Counted from the first letter of the stretch, positions 27,547 to 37,807 are shown. The stretch: DNA of 64,000 nucleotides from Stutzerimonas stutzeri (GCF_000935215.1 NZ_JXXD01000143.1:1-64000); one strand, 5' to 3'. Notes: a model not told the origin generated them from the letters alone. Numbers and translations: made by a program.

Positions 27547-28669
27547 CGGCGGTGACCCAGGCGGGTTCGCAACGATTGCGACCACCGCGCTTGGCTCGAT
27601 AAAGCGCTTCGTCGGCACGCTGCAGCGCTGCATCCAGGTCATCTCCGGCGTTCAGCAGGGTCAGGCCGATCGACAGGCTGAGATGTCCGGCTTCGATATT
27701 GGCGTCTTCCGGCTCGGCGATGGCGAAAGCCTCTCGCAGGCGCTCACAGCACGCGGTGAACTGCTCGGCGTCGGTATTGGGCAGCAGTAGCACGAACTCC
27801 TCGCCGCCATAACGGGCCAGCACGTCGTCATCACGCAGACAGGACCGCGCCACGCTGGCAAAGGCCTGCAGCACGCGGTCTCCGGTGGCATGGCCGTGGA
27901 TATCGTTGATGCGTTTGAAGTGGTCCAGATCGATGAGCGCCAGCCCCGATTGATGCCCCTTGCGCAAGCGGTTCAGGTCGCCCTCGGCGATGCGCAGGAA
28001 ACGCCGCCGGTTGTATAGGCCCGTCAACTCGTCGGTGGAAGCCAGATCCTCCAGTTGACGCATCATTCCGCGCAGGGTGTCCTGATGTGCCTGCAACGCG
28101 AAACGCCGCTGGCGCATGCGCTGGCGCAAGCGATACACGTGGCCGGCGAACAGACACATCCAGATCAGCGTCACCAGCAGCACGCTGGCCTGCAGCAAGA
28201 ACACATCGGTCTCGATCGGCCGCTGCAGATAGTAATCCAGCGCAGCCATGCTGACGAAGCTGACGAAAGCCAGTGCGGCGTAGCGAATGAACACCTTCGG
28301 CGGCAGAAAGACTGCAAACATCAGCACCAGCAGATAGAGCACCAGCAGTGAGCCACGAGCGCTGCCGAGGTTGAACAGAAAGGTCGTCAGCCACAGCAGC
28401 CCCACCAGGACCTGCGGCTCAGTCAGGCTGGGATCCTTCGAGCGCAGGTTGACACCTCGGTGAAACAGCCAGAAGAACAGCAGCTGACTCACCACAATCA
28501 ATGCTGACTGCGCCACGGCGCTGGCCACCGAGGCCTGATAGAAGCCCCCCGCCACCGCCACCCAGGTCAGCACCAGGCCCAGACCATAGGTCACGGAGGC
28601 CAGTGCGAATCGCCGCGTAACCAATTGCTGCAATGTACGCAGATCGGTCTCGTCACGCATCGCACTCAT
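27539..28669 (-). CDS. Membrane-bound diguanylate cyclase (GGDEF), SadC-like by position
   Basis: A 376-residue cyclic-di-GMP synthase. About six hydrophobic segments fill residues 20-190. A coiled segment of about 40 residues precedes the GGDEF domain (about 210-370), which carries DELTGLYNRRRFL, LIDLDHFKRIND and an intact active site RYGGEEF. The inhibitory I-site RDDD lies five residues before it, so feedback control is expected. ATG 28669 has AAGGAT upstream. It sits between a ferredoxin reductase gene and fumarase, the position I recall for P. aeruginosa sadC, but it is shorter. Confidence 0.88.
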   Translation of the reverse strand: MSAMRDETDLRTLQQLVTRRFALASVTYGLGLVLTWVAVAGGFYQASVASAVAQSALIVVSQLLFFWLFHRGVNLRSKDPSLTEPQVLVGLLWLTTFLFNLGSARGSLLVLYLLVLMFAVFLPPKVFIRYAALAFVSFVSMAALDYYLQRPIETDVFLLQASVLLVTLIWMCLFAGHVYRLRQRMRQRRFALQAHQDTLRGMMRQLEDLASTDELTGLYNRRRFLRIAEGDLNRLRKGHQSGLALIDLDHFKRINDIHGHATGDRVLQAFASVARSCLRDDDVLARYGGEEFVLLLPNTDAEQFTACCERLREAFAIAEPEDANIEAGHLSLSIGLTLLNAGDDLDAALQRADEALYRAKRGGRNRCEPAWVTADA

Positions 28670-28782
28670 AGGGATCCTTCCCGCTGTGGCAATTTGCCGC
28701 ACTCTACGCTTACCGAAAACAAAATCCTAGCCAGCATTCCCATCGCTCCTGGTCCATCCGTGTACCGCGCAGCCTGACGCGT

Positions 28783-28788
28783 TATACT
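28783..28788 (+). promoter_or_regulatory. Likely -10 element of the fumarase promoter
   Basis: TATACT stands 75 bases before the fumarase ATG, in a divergent spacer. A recognisable -35 is weak, so only the -10 is proposed. Confidence 0.35.
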
Positions 28789-28863
28789 GCGCCGCATTTT
28801 TTCGCGGCGCGTCGACTGCCACCCCCGACGCGCCTCTTATCGCCCCGTATGAGGACGCGCTGC

Positions 28864-30387
28864 ATGACCGTGATCAAGCAAGACGACCTGATTCAAAGCG
28901 TCGCTGACGCTTTGCAGTTCATTTCTTACTACCACCCCGTGGATTTCATCCAGGCGATGCACGAAGCCTACCTGCGTGAAGAATCCCCGGCTGCCCGCGA
29001 CTCCATGGCGCAGATCCTGATCAACTCGCGCATGTGCGCCACCGGTCATCGCCCGATCTGTCAGGACACCGGTATCGTCACCGTGTTCATCCGCGTCGGT
29101 ATGGACGTGCGCTGGGACGGCGCGACCATGAGCCTGGACGACATGATCAATGAGGGTGTGCGCCGCGCCTACAACCTGCCGGAAAACGTCCTGCGTGCTT
29201 CGATCCTGGCCGACCCGGCAGGTTCCCGCAAGAACACTAAGGACAATACGCCAGCTGTCATTCATTACTCCATCGTCCCAGGTGACAAAGTCGAGGTGGA
29301 TGTGGCCGCCAAAGGCGGTGGCTCGGAAAACAAGTCGAAGATGGCCATGCTCAACCCGTCCGACTCGATCGTCGACTGGGTACTGAAGACCGTGCCGACC
29401 ATGGGCGCCGGCTGGTGCCCGCCGGGTATGCTCGGCATCGGCATCGGCGGCACCGCCGAGAAAGCCGCGGTGATGGCCAAGGAAGTCCTGATGGAATCCA
29501 TCGACATCCATGAGCTGAAGGCCCGTGGCCCGCAGAACCGCATCGAAGAGCTGCGTCTTGAGCTGTTCGAGAAGGTCAACCAGCTGGGCATCGGCGCCCA
29601 GGGCCTCGGCGGCCTGACCACCGTGCTCGACGTGAAGATCATGGATTACCCGACCCACGCCGCCTCGCTGCCGGTTTGCATGATCCCCAACTGCGCCGCC
29701 ACCCGCCACGCACACTTCGTGCTCGACGGTTCCGGCCCGGCCGAACTGACCCCGCCGCCGCTGGATGCCTACCCCGAGATCGTCTGGGAAGCCGGCCCGA
29801 GCGCGCGCCGCGTCAACCTCGACACCATCACCCCGGAAGAAGTGCAGAGCTGGAAGCCGGGCGAAACCGTCCTGCTCAACGGCAAGATGCTCACCGGCCG
29901 CGACGCCGCGCACAAGCGCATGGTCGACATGCTGAACAAGGGCGAAGAGCTGCCGGTCGACCTCAAGGGCCGTTTCATCTACTACGTCGGCCCCGTCGAT
30001 CCGGTCGGTGACGAAGTGGTTGGCCCGGCTGGCCCGACCACCGCGACGCGCATGGACAAGTTCACCCGTCAGATTCTCGAGAGCACTGGTCTGCTGGGCA
30101 TGATCGGCAAGTCCGAGCGTGGCCCGATCGCCATCGAAGCGATCAAGGACAACAAGGCGGTCTACCTGATGGCGGTTGGCGGCGCGGCTTACCTAGTCGC
30201 CCAGGCGATCAAGAAGTCCAAGGTGCTGGCCTTCGCCGAGCTGGGCATGGAAGCGATCTACGAGTTCGAAGTGAAGGACATGCCGGTGACCGTCGCCGTC
30301 GACACCAACGGCGAGTCGGTGCACATCACCGGCCCGGCGATCTGGCAGCAGAAGATCGCCGACAGCCTGGCGGTCGAAGTGCAGTAA
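28864..30387 (+). CDS. Class I fumarate hydratase (iron-sulfur)
   Basis: A 507-residue oxygen-sensitive TCA-cycle enzyme that interconverts fumarate and malate with a [4Fe-4S] cluster. Cluster cysteines are visible in RPICQDTGIV and SLPVCMIPNCAATRHAHF, and the GIGIGGTAEKAAVMAKE stretch is typical. The C-terminal beta domain has YYVGPVDPVG and GPTTATRMD, the substrate-handling part. ATG 28864 (MTVIKQDD) has GAGGA eight bases upstream; an in-frame ATG at 28849 is less likely. It resembles E. coli FumA/FumB in layout. Confidence 0.95.
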   Translation: MTVIKQDDLIQSVADALQFISYYHPVDFIQAMHEAYLREESPAARDSMAQILINSRMCATGHRPICQDTGIVTVFIRVGMDVRWDGATMSLDDMINEGVRRAYNLPENVLRASILADPAGSRKNTKDNTPAVIHYSIVPGDKVEVDVAAKGGGSENKSKMAMLNPSDSIVDWVLKTVPTMGAGWCPPGMLGIGIGGTAEKAAVMAKEVLMESIDIHELKARGPQNRIEELRLELFEKVNQLGIGAQGLGGLTTVLDVKIMDYPTHAASLPVCMIPNCAATRHAHFVLDGSGPAELTPPPLDAYPEIVWEAGPSARRVNLDTITPEEVQSWKPGETVLLNGKMLTGRDAAHKRMVDMLNKGEELPVDLKGRFIYYVGPVDPVGDEVVGPAGPTTATRMDKFTRQILESTGLLGMIGKSERGPIAIEAIKDNKAVYLMAVGGAAYLVAQAIKKSKVLAFAELGMEAIYEFEVKDMPVTVAVDTNGESVHITGPAIWQQKIADSLAVEVQ

Positions 30388-30405
30388 GCGACACGCCAAT
30401 AAAAT

Positions 30406-30434
30406 AAAAAGCCCGGCTCGATGCCGGGCTTTTT
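30406..30434. terminator. Bidirectional intrinsic terminator after fumarase
   Basis: AAAAAGCCCGGC / GCCGGGCTTTTT is a perfect 12-bp inverted repeat with a 5-base loop. It gives a U-run on both strands and separates the convergent fumarase and aer genes. Confidence 0.95.
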
Positions 30435-30446
30435 ATTGCCCGGCAA

Positions 30447-32012
30447 TCAGCGGTTGAAGCGTTCGACCAGTACCCGCAGCCCGTACGCTGCGCATTCCAG
30501 GTCGCGACCGCGCTGCATGGTCAGGTCCGCCTTGCTGACATTGCTGTCGGTCGTGACGGCAATACGGGTGACCTGACGAGCAATGTCTTCGGCCACATGC
30601 GCCTGCTCTTCGGCAGCGGCAGCCATCTGCTGGCTCATCCCGGCAATGCGGCCGACCGCGTCGCGAATGCCCTGCAACGCCTGCTGCGCCTCGACGACCT
30701 GGGCCAACCCCTGTACCGCCTCCTTGTCACCCACCTGTGCGATTGTCACGGCCTCACCCGCCTTGCTGGTGAGCGACTGGATGATGCCCTGGATCTGCTG
30801 CGTCGACTCCCGCGTCTTGCCCGCCAACCCACGCACCTCGTCGGCGACCACGGCAAAGCCCCTGCCCTGCTCGCCAGCACGTGCGGCCTCGATGGCAGCA
30901 TTCAGCGCCAGCAGGTTGGTCTGGTCGGCGATGCTCTGGATCATGCCGGCGGCGGATACGATCTGCTGGGTTTCGCCAGCCAGCTCGTTGACCACGTTGC
31001 CGATGCTGGTGACGGTCGCCGCCAGCATTTCCATCGCCTCGCGGGAACTCGCTGCGACCCGGTCACCATCGTCTGCCAGCGCGTTCGCCGTCCTCGCCTC
31101 CTCTGCCGTGTGCTGGACGTGCCCGGCGACCTCACTGATCGATGCGGTCATCTGCGTCACCGCGGTGGCCGTCATGTCCGTCTCGCCGCGCTGCTGGCGC
31201 AGCTCGCTTTCGGTCTGGCTGGCCAGCGAATAGGTTTCTGCCGATGCGCCGGCGACCTGCACGGCCAGATCGGACAGCCGCGTCAACGCCGTACGCAACC
31301 GCGCGTCTTCACTGACCAGGGCCATCTCCAGCCGCGCCGCATTGCCATGCTGCTGGGTATAGGTCAGGGCGACCACCGGATCGGTGAAGGCTTCGGGTAC
31401 GCGCTGCAGGATACGCAACAACTGGCGTTCCGCAGCGAAGTGACAGCTGATTCCGAGCACGAAGAACAGACCGAGCACGACGAGCGCTTCCACTGCCGGC
31501 GGCAGCCAGAAGATTCCACCGGCCGCCAGCACCGCGGCGCCCATCGGCATCGCCAGCGCACGCGCCCAGCCCTGCGCGCGCCGGCTCAACGAAACCGCCG
31601 GTCGGCCGGTACGCAGACGCTCGTACAGTGCCGACGCCTGGGCGACCTGCTCGGCTGTCGGCTTGACTCGCACCGACTCGAAGCCGGTCAGCTTGCCATC
31701 GTCGAAAACAGGCGTGACGTAGGCGCTGACCCAGTAGAAATCGCCGTTCTTGCAGCGGTTCTTGACCACTCCCATCCAGCTTTTGCCGGCCTTCAGGTAG
31801 CGCCACATCACCTCGAACACGGCGGGTGGCATGTCCGGGTGGCGGACCAGATTGTGGTCACTGCCGATCAGCTCGGCTCGTGAGTAGCCACTGATGGCGA
31901 CAAATTCGTCATTGCAATAAAGGATTTTGCCCTGGTTATCCGTCGCCGAAATCAGCCGCTGATGCGCCGGAAAGGTCCGTTCGGTGTTGCTTACCGGTCC
32001 GTTGTTTCTCAT
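30447..32012 (-). CDS. aer: Aerotaxis receptor Aer (PAS methyl-accepting chemotaxis protein)
   Basis: A 521-residue energy/oxygen taxis transducer. An N-terminal PAS domain (about 10-115, [23 protein letters not shown], then [18 protein letters not shown]) has the FAD-type Aer features. Two hydrophobic segments lie near 150-195. The C-terminal cytoplasmic signalling domain has the conserved tip [21 protein letters not shown] sequence ([20 protein letters not shown]). No periplasmic ligand domain is present. GGGAG precedes ATG 32012; the start at 32063 lacks one. Size equals the 521 residues I recall for P. aeruginosa Aer. Confidence 0.92.
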   Translation of the reverse strand: MRNNGPVSNTERTFPAHQRLISATDNQGKILYCNDEFVAISGYSRAELIGSDHNLVRHPDMPPAVFEVMWRYLKAGKSWMGVVKNRCKNGDFYWVSAYVTPVFDDGKLTGFESVRVKPTAEQVAQASALYERLRTGRPAVSLSRRAQGWARALAMPMGAAVLAAGGIFWLPPAVEALVVLGLFFVLGISCHFAAERQLLRILQRVPEAFTDPVVALTYTQQHGNAARLEMALVSEDARLRTALTRLSDLAVQVAGASAETYSLASQTESELRQQRGETDMTATAVTQMTASISEVAGHVQHTAEEARTANALADDGDRVAASSREAMEMLAATVTSIGNVVNELAGETQQIVSAAGMIQSIADQTNLLALNAAIEAARAGEQGRGFAVVADEVRGLAGKTRESTQQIQGIIQSLTSKAGEAVTIAQVGDKEAVQGLAQVVEAQQALQGIRDAVGRIAGMSQQMAAAAEEQAHVAEDIARQVTRIAVTTDSNVSKADLTMQRGRDLECAAYGLRVLVERFNR

Positions 32013-32168
32013 CGCCCGAACTCCCTGCCAGCGATTTGCTGAAAAATGCGACTCATCGGTCACGACGAATCAATCTGTTACAAGAGTCGGGCGGCGCAAA
32101 GCGAACTTGAGAGGGGACGGAAAGTATTTGCCGAACGGCATCGGCAGGTAGTGCCGCTCGTGAGCGGA

Positions 32169-32390
32169 CTAGCGACCGGCGTTCTGTTCTGCGATGTACA
32201 GCGCTTCGACTTTCGCCCTGGCCCAGGGCGTCTTGCGCAGGAATTTCAGGCTGGACTTGATGCTCGGCTCATTGCTGAAACAGCGGACATCGACGCGCTC
32301 GGCAAGGCCGTCCCAGCCGAAGCGAGCATGCAGCTGGACCAGGATGGCCTCCAGCGTCACGCCATGAAGGGGGTCTTTTGCTTGAGTCAT
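32169..32390 (-). CDS. VF530 family (DUF2132) small DNA-binding-like protein
   Basis: A 73-residue protein of the VF530/DUF2132 family: [49 protein letters not shown] signature, and a C-terminal VEALYI. The family has a helix-turn-helix-like fold with unclear function. I start it at ATG 32390; a longer reading into 32708 is antisense to the DJ-1 gene and rejected. It is on the minus strand, downstream of the DJ-1/PfpI gene whose terminator lies between them. Confidence 0.88.
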   Translation of the reverse strand: MTQAKDPLHGVTLEAILVQLHARFGWDGLAERVDVRCFSNEPSIKSSLKFLRKTPWARAKVEALYIAEQNAGR

Positions 32391-32428
32391 GGGGCACTCA
32401 CGAACACGAGGGCATAGCCTCACGGATG

Positions 32429-32460
32429 AAAAAACCCGCCGCGCGGTCTGCGGGGCGGGC
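32429..32460 (-). terminator. Intrinsic terminator after the DJ-1/PfpI gene
   Basis: On the minus strand CCCGCC...GGCGGG forms a stem and is followed by TTTTTT, a classical rho-independent terminator, 20 bases after the stop of the DJ-1/PfpI gene. Confidence 0.88.
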
Positions 32461-32479
32461 TTGGGTGACGGTCTGCATC

Positions 32480-33061
32480 TTACAGGCTGATGCGAGTTCC
32501 GAGCACCTCGAGGAATGCCGCCAGCCACGCCGGATGGGCGGGCCATGCCGGAGCGCTGACCAGGTTGCCATCGGTATGCGCCTGATCCACGGCAATGTCC
32601 ACGTACTCGCCACCGGCCAGCTTCACCTCGGGTGCACAGGCGGGATAGGCACTGCAGGCACGCCCCTTGAGCACGCCCGCGGCGGCCAGCAGCTGGGCGC
32701 CGTGACAAACGGCGGCGATTGGCTTCCTGGCCTCATCGAACGCACGCACCAGCGCCAGCACCTGCTCGTTCAGGCGCAGATATTCCGGCGCCCGGCCACC
32801 GGGAATGACCAGGGCATCGTAGTCTTCGGCCCGCACGTCGGCGAAGTCGAAGTTCAGCGCAAAGTTGTGCCCCGGCTTCTCGCTATAGGTCTGGTCGCCC
32901 TCGAAATCGTGAATCGCGGTGCGCACGCTGTCGCCGGCCTTCTTGTCCGGGCACACGGCATGCACGCGATGGCCAACCATCTGCAGGGCCTGGAAAGGCA
33001 CCATGGTTTCGTAGTCTTCGGCGTAATCACCCACCAGCATCAAAATGTTCTTCGCCGCCAT
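32480..33061 (-). CDS. DJ-1/PfpI family protein
   Basis: A 193-residue DJ-1/PfpI-superfamily protein. The motif [18 protein letters not shown] is at the N-terminus, with the acidic residue that contacts the reactive Cys. The nucleophile elbow [17 protein letters not shown] carries Cys and His near 120. The GDYAEDYE plus the Asp-x-His loop pattern suits the PfpI/protein-deglycase-like subgroup, but activity (protease, deglycase, hydratase) cannot be told. ATG 33061 follows AAGAGGA; an in-frame GTG/ATG at 33121 adds 20 unlike residues. Confidence 0.85.
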   Translation of the reverse strand: MAAKNILMLVGDYAEDYETMVPFQALQMVGHRVHAVCPDKKAGDSVRTAIHDFEGDQTYSEKPGHNFALNFDFADVRAEDYDALVIPGGRAPEYLRLNEQVLALVRAFDEARKPIAAVCHGAQLLAAAGVLKGRACSAYPACAPEVKLAGGEYVDIAVDQAHTDGNLVSAPAWPAHPAWLAAFLEVLGTRISL

Positions 33062-33113
33062 TGGATCGTCCTCTTCGCGCGGGTTTGGAGCATTGCTCCG
33101 TGACGCGGCGGCT

Positions 33114-34271
33114 TCAGCCACCGCGGTTGAAGATGTTTACCAGCAGCCGGTCCAGCCAGCCCCACATGCGCTGGTAGAGGCGCAGGTGCAGCGGTCTGGC
33201 GTACCAGCTTTTAATGTCGATTTCGATACTGTCCTGAAAATCGCGCTCGAAGCATGCCTGCACCTGGGCACTCAACGCAGCGTCCATGGCCTCGAGATTG
33301 GCTTCCAGATTCCAGCGCAGGTTCCAGTGATCGAAGTTGCAAGAGCCGACGCTGACCCAGTCGTCAACCAGCACCATTTTCAGGTGGGAAAAGTGTGGCT
33401 GATATTCATGGATTCGCACGCCGGCACGCAGCAGCCGTGGATAGAAACGCTGCCCGGCGTAGCGCACCGGCGGGTGATCGGTATTGCGACTGGTCAGCAG
33501 CAGGCGCACGTCCACCCCGCGACGCGCCGCCCGGATCAGTGCCCGGCGCACCTTGCCGGTAGGCAGGAAATACGGTGTCGCCAGCCAGATGCGCGTCTGC
33601 GCGCGCCGCAGGTTGCGCAACAGGCTGTGCAGTATGTCGCGGTGCTGACGCGCCGCCGCATAGGCGACGCGCCCTAGCCCCGAGCCACTGGGCAGCACTG
33701 GAATGCGCGGCGCACCGCTGGGCAGGGGCAGCTGCCAGATGCGCCGCTTCAGGCAATGCACCCACTGGGTGTCGAACAGGTCCTGCCAGTCCTGCAGCAG
33801 CGGGCCGGTCATCTCGACCATCACCTCATGCCAATGCACGTCGGGCTCGTCAGGACGCCAGAATTCGTCGGTGACACCGGTGCCGCCGACATAACCGATG
33901 CAGCCGTCGACCAGCAGCAGCTTGCGGTGGTCACGATGCAGATTGCGCAGCCTCAGGCGGAGCGAAAGCGGGTTATAGAGACGCAGCTCGACGCCGGCGG
34001 CGGTCATCCGATCACGATTGGCCTGGCTCATCTTCAGGCAGCCGAAACCATCGAACAGGCAACGTACCCGAACGCCGCGTGCCGCCGCACGCAGCAGCGG
34101 CTCCAGCAGGCGGTCGAGACAAGCGCCGTCCTCCACCAGATAGAGCTCGAGATCGACCCGGCGCTCGGCGCGCTCGATGGCGTCGAGCATGGGCGGAAAG
34201 AACCCCGGCCCGTCTATCAGCAGGCGGAACTGATTGTCGCTGCGCCAGGGGAACACCGCTCCAGCCAGCAT
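33114..34271 (-). CDS. Phospholipase D-family cardiolipin synthase (ClsB-like)
   Basis: A 385-residue phosphatidyltransferase with two HKD motifs: [25 protein letters not shown] first motif (HRKLLLVD) near residue 122 and [19 protein letters not shown] near 310. Both halves of the catalytic His-Lys-Asp are intact. There is no N-terminal membrane anchor beyond a short hydrophobic start, as in ClsB. I place the start at ATG 34271 (MLAGAVFPW); 34373 is an alternative. The role would be cardiolipin formation in the inner membrane. Confidence 0.82.
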   Translation of the reverse strand: MLAGAVFPWRSDNQFRLLIDGPGFFPPMLDAIERAERRVDLELYLVEDGACLDRLLEPLLRAAARGVRVRCLFDGFGCLKMSQANRDRMTAAGVELRLYNPLSLRLRLRNLHRDHRKLLLVDGCIGYVGGTGVTDEFWRPDEPDVHWHEVMVEMTGPLLQDWQDLFDTQWVHCLKRRIWQLPLPSGAPRIPVLPSGSGLGRVAYAAARQHRDILHSLLRNLRRAQTRIWLATPYFLPTGKVRRALIRAARRGVDVRLLLTSRNTDHPPVRYAGQRFYPRLLRAGVRIHEYQPHFSHLKMVLVDDWVSVGSCNFDHWNLRWNLEANLEAMDAALSAQVQACFERDFQDSIEIDIKSWYARPLHLRLYQRMWGWLDRLLVNIFNRGG

Positions 34272-34568
34272 CACAGGGCGGCACCCCGCGTAGAGCCAGA
34301 TGACGTCAGGCACAGCGACGAAGCGGATGAGCAACGAAATGACATGAAATCCCTTTTTCCGGACGGCATCCAAGGGCAGCGGCCTCGATACCGCCGCTCT
34401 GCACTGGCGGTGCTGAACGAGCAGTTGGCTAGCTTACCCGGGCGTTCGAGCAAGGCAAGGCAGCAGGTCAGACCGCCGCAGCGGAAGAGCCGCCGTGAAA
34501 TACGATCTTCTATAGGCCCGACTCGCCTGGGCAGAGTTCCCAGCTGTTCGCCGGCGCCCGCCCTGCCT
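34272..34568 (-). other. Intergenic region before the phospholipase D gene
   Basis: About 297 bp separates the phospholipase D-type gene from the stop of the next minus-strand gene. It presumably holds the phospholipase promoter. I see no further gene, hairpin or repeat that stands out. Confidence 0.4.
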
Positions 34569-35471
34569 TCAACTGCCTACTGAAGATTCGAGCCCGAGGG
34601 CGACAAGCGCCTGTTCCAGACGGCGCGCCTGGGCATCGCGCGCCAAGCCCAGCACTGCGCGATCACGCCGCCACAATGCGCCCCGGGGGCCCTGCGAATC
34701 CGCCAACGCCCTATCCACCTCAGGTTGCAGCGCAGCGAACTGCTCGAGCAACGCGGCCAGCAGCAAATGAGTAGCAGGCTCATGGGCTGACCGCCGCGCG
34801 ACCTCTGCCGCAGCCGCAAGAACGCCGAGCAGACGCAGTACCAGCGCGCGCGGCCACTGCTCAAGCAGCGCCACACCGTAGAGCCACGCAGTCAGCGCCG
34901 CCAGCACATATAGATCCTCGTGGCTGCGGAACGGTTTGACGTACTCGCTCCAGCCGTCACCAGGCAAGCGTTTCCCAGCAGCCCGCTCAAGGCTCAATCT
35001 GCCATGTGTAATATCCGGCACGATCGGCAGATCCGGCCCAGCCACCAGTGACACGCCGGCACCAGACGGCTCCACGACAAACAGTCCGAGGCGCGGCGAC
35101 TCGCCGGCGCCCTCCTCCCGGGCCGAAACGAGCAGCCATTGCGCCGCGCCGCCCGCCGTCACGAAATCCTTGCTGCCAATGAGCTGGCCGTTCTCGCAAC
35201 GCGTTGTCATGTCGGCCGGCCGCAACTTGCGCCGCTCCGTCGTGCATAACGCACCGAGCCCGGGCGGCGCATCCGACCAGAGCGCCCGCAGGGCTGCCTG
35301 GTATCCCGCGAGAAACGCCAACCCCGGGGTGGTCGCCAGTCGGCCGCCGTAGACCGCCTGACTGAAGGAGTCCGTACTTCCGGCACCGTCACACACGGCC
35401 TGGTACCAGTCGCGCAGCCCTGAGGTTGCAGCAACCGGCTGCAGCGGGCCGATCAATCGTTTCCAGGGCAT
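34569..35471 (-). CDS. Acyl-CoA dehydrogenase-like protein, short
   Basis: A roughly 300-residue protein with acyl-CoA dehydrogenase character: an N-terminal helical part, a central region with TTRCENGQLIGSKDFVTAGGAAQWLLV (the beta-domain FAD-contact style), and a C-terminal helical bundle. It is about 80 residues shorter than active acyl-CoA dehydrogenases, and I cannot find the catalytic Glu with confidence. Activity is doubtful. GGAG lies six bases before ATG 35471; other starts at 35495 and 35525 lack as good a site. It is divergent from the ornithine-lipid genes. Confidence 0.7.
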   Translation of the reverse strand: MPWKRLIGPLQPVAATSGLRDWYQAVCDGAGSTDSFSQAVYGGRLATTPGLAFLAGYQAALRALWSDAPPGLGALCTTERRKLRPADMTTRCENGQLIGSKDFVTAGGAAQWLLVSAREEGAGESPRLGLFVVEPSGAGVSLVAGPDLPIVPDITHGRLSLERAAGKRLPGDGWSEYVKPFRSHEDLYVLAALTAWLYGVALLEQWPRALVLRLLGVLAAAAEVARRSAHEPATHLLLAALLEQFAALQPEVDRALADSQGPRGALWRRDRAVLGLARDAQARRLEQALVALGLESSVGS

Positions 35472-35663
35472 CTTCATCTCCAAAGGTTCTGCCATTACCG
35501 GCCACTGGCTCGCGCCGTCATCCAACCATCATCCGAACGTCACAGTGGCGACACGCCCTGCTCCTAGCCTGATCACGCCAAACCAGCGAGCCCAACGATA
35601 ACAACCAGACGCTCGCGTTGCATCGCCAACCCGCCACTACCCCGGCGGACAAGGAGACAGAGC

Positions 35664-36410
35664 ATGAATGCCATCGTCGATCCACGCAGCACGCGTCAAC
35701 TTCGAGCCGAACGCCTGCAAGGCGAACGGGCCCTCCGCGAAGCCCAGTCCTTGCGCTATCGGGTGTTCAGCAGTGAGTTCGACGCCCAACTCAATGGCGC
35801 CGAGCTCGGGCTGGACATGGACGATTTCGACATTCACTGCCGGCATATCGGTGTACGCGATCTGGCAAGTGGAGAGCTGGTCGCCACCACCCGCCTGCTC
35901 GATCACCTCACCGCCAAGCAGCTCGGGCGCTTCTACAGCGAAGGAGAATTTGCCCTGCATGGCCTGGCGGACATCAACGAACCGGTGCTGGAGATCGGCC
36001 GTACCTGCGTGGCGCCGGCTTATCGCAATGGTGCGACCATTGCGGTGCTGTGGAGCGAACTGGCCGAGGTGCTCAACCAAGGTGGCTATCGCTACCTTAT
36101 GGGGTGCGCGAGCATCCCGATGCGCGACGGTGGCATCCAGGCCCGAGCGATCATGCAGCGACTGCGCGACAGCCACCTGAGCACTGAACTGCTGCACGCC
36201 GAGCCGCGAACACCACTTCCCGAACTGGAACTGCCGGACAACCTCACTGCCCAGCTGCCGCCGCTGCTCAAGGCCTATATGCGCCTCGGCGCGAAGATCT
36301 GTGGAGAACCCTGCTGGGACCCGGATTTTCAGGTTGCCGACATATTCATCCTGCTCAAGCGCGAGGAGCTGTGCCCGCGCTACGCTCGCCACTTCAAGGC
36401 GGCGGTATAG
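35664..36410 (+). CDS. olsB: L-ornithine N-alpha-acyltransferase OlsB
   Basis: A 248-residue GNAT-fold acyltransferase that transfers a 3-hydroxyacyl group from ACP to ornithine, the first step of ornithine-lipid synthesis. The N-terminal RVFSSEFDA segment, then [30 protein letters not shown] with the acyl-carrier contact region and the [12 protein letters not shown] segment are characteristic. AAGGAGA precedes the ATG. The olsA-like gene begins in the very next base after the stop. Ornithine lipids replace phospholipids under phosphate limitation in many pseudomonads. Confidence 0.92.
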   Translation: MNAIVDPRSTRQLRAERLQGERALREAQSLRYRVFSSEFDAQLNGAELGLDMDDFDIHCRHIGVRDLASGELVATTRLLDHLTAKQLGRFYSEGEFALHGLADINEPVLEIGRTCVAPAYRNGATIAVLWSELAEVLNQGGYRYLMGCASIPMRDGGIQARAIMQRLRDSHLSTELLHAEPRTPLPELELPDNLTAQLPPLLKAYMRLGAKICGEPCWDPDFQVADIFILLKREELCPRYARHFKAAV

Positions 36411-37184
36411 ATGCCGCGGCTGCGCCTGTACTGGCGTCTGCTGCGGGTTGCCGCGGTGCTCCTGCTGGGGTTGCTGTTGGCGGCCGCACTAGGTCTCGGC
36501 GACCGCCTCGCGCTACGCACATCGCTGCAACACAGACAACAGCTGACCCGCTGGTTCATGGTTCGCCTGGCCGCCGCGCTGCCCTATCGCGTACGCATCA
36601 TCGGTCAGCTACCAGCTCAGCCGATGCTGTGGGTCGCCAACCATGTTTCCTGGTGCGATATCCCGCTGCTGGGAATGCTGCGGCCGCTGTCGTTCCTGGC
36701 CAAGGCCGAAGTCGCACGCTGGCCCGTGCTTGGCTGGCTGGCACGCCAGGCTGGCACGCTGTTCATCCGCCGCGGCGCCGGCGATGCCGCGCAGATCAAC
36801 CAGCAACTGAACAGCCACCTCATCCAGGGCCGCCACCTGCTTATCTTCCCTGAGGGCACCTCGACCGACGGCAACAGCGTGCGCACCTTCCACCCCCGGC
36901 TGTTCGCCTGTGCGATAGAGGCCGGCTGCGCCGTTCAACCCGTAGCGATCCGCTATACGCGCAACGGCAAGCCCGACACCGTCGCTCCCTTCATTGGCGA
37001 CGACGAACTGCCAGCGCACCTGCGCAGGCTATTGGCCAGCGACGTGGCAGAAGTAGAAATCCATCTGCTGGCGCCGATCCCCATTGCCTCCCTCAGTCGC
37101 AGGGCGCTCGCCGAGCAAGCACAGCTGGCCATCGAGCGAGCACTGTCTGGGCAGCTGTGGGTGACCACGAGAGAGGCTGCATAG
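36411..37184 (+). CDS. olsA: Lyso-ornithine lipid O-acyltransferase OlsA (PlsC family)
   Basis: A 257-residue membrane-associated acyltransferase that adds the second acyl chain to lyso-ornithine lipid. A hydrophobic N-terminus (about 12-30) is followed by the PlsC motif I NHVSWCD (H-x4-D) near residue 80, and motif III IFPEGTSTDG near 145. Its start codon touches the olsB stop without a gap, so both are translated as one unit. A 1-acylglycerol-3-phosphate acyltransferase function is possible, but the context favours OlsA. Confidence 0.9.
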   Translation: MPRLRLYWRLLRVAAVLLLGLLLAAALGLGDRLALRTSLQHRQQLTRWFMVRLAAALPYRVRIIGQLPAQPMLWVANHVSWCDIPLLGMLRPLSFLAKAEVARWPVLGWLARQAGTLFIRRGAGDAAQINQQLNSHLIQGRHLLIFPEGTSTDGNSVRTFHPRLFACAIEAGCAVQPVAIRYTRNGKPDTVAPFIGDDELPAHLRRLLASDVAEVEIHLLAPIPIASLSRRALAEQAQLAIERALSGQLWVTTREAA

Positions 37185-37219
37185 CGACCTCCCTATCGAG
37201 GCTGCGCCAAGCTTCGCCG

Positions 37220-37792
37220 ATGAACTATCTCGCTCATCTTCATCTTGGCGGCCCCGGCCCGGCTGACATGCTCGGCAGCCTTTACGGGGACTTCGTCAAA
37301 GGCCCGCTGCAGGGTCGCCTGCCGGCGCAGATCGAAGCAGGCATCCGTCTGCATCGGCAGATCGATGCCTTCACCGACAGCCATCCGCTGGTGCTGCAGG
37401 CCAAAGCGCGCTTTCCCAGCGAGCGTCGCCGCTACGCCGGGATACTGCTGGACCTGTTCTTCGATCATTGCCTGGCTGCGAACTGGGCGGACTACTCCGG
37501 CGAGCCGCTGGACCAGTTCACCCGGCGCGCCTACCGAGCGCTGGCCGATGAGCCCGCGCTGCCTGGCAAGCTCGCCGTGATCGCACCGCACATGGCGGCA
37601 CACGACTGGCTCGGCAGTTACCGTGAATTCGAGGTACTGGGCAGGGTGCTGGCGAACATGGGCCGTCGCCTGAGCCGGCCGGAAGGCCTGGCCGGCGGGC
37701 TGGAAGAGCTGGAGCAGCTGTACGACCCGCTGCTCGAGGACTTCCGCCACTTCTACCCGCAGCTGCAGCAGTTCGCCAAGGCAGCGATGTAG
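37220..37792 (+). CDS. acpH: Acyl carrier protein phosphodiesterase AcpH
   Basis: A 190-residue enzyme that removes 4'-phosphopantetheine from holo-ACP. It begins with the family signature MNYLAHLHLGGP and carries GSLYGDFVKGPL, HRQIDAFTDSHP and DLFFDHCLAANW, whose His and Asp residues bind metal. ATG 37220 is chosen by homology to the conserved opening; an in-frame upstream start at 37157 would overlap olsA. It lies close behind olsBA, so ACP turnover and lipid acylation genes are grouped. Confidence 0.93.
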   Translation: MNYLAHLHLGGPGPADMLGSLYGDFVKGPLQGRLPAQIEAGIRLHRQIDAFTDSHPLVLQAKARFPSERRRYAGILLDLFFDHCLAANWADYSGEPLDQFTRRAYRALADEPALPGKLAVIAPHMAAHDWLGSYREFEVLGRVLANMGRRLSRPEGLAGGLEELEQLYDPLLEDFRHFYPQLQQFAKAAM

Positions 37793-37807
37793 CGCGATCG
37801 CCCCGTA

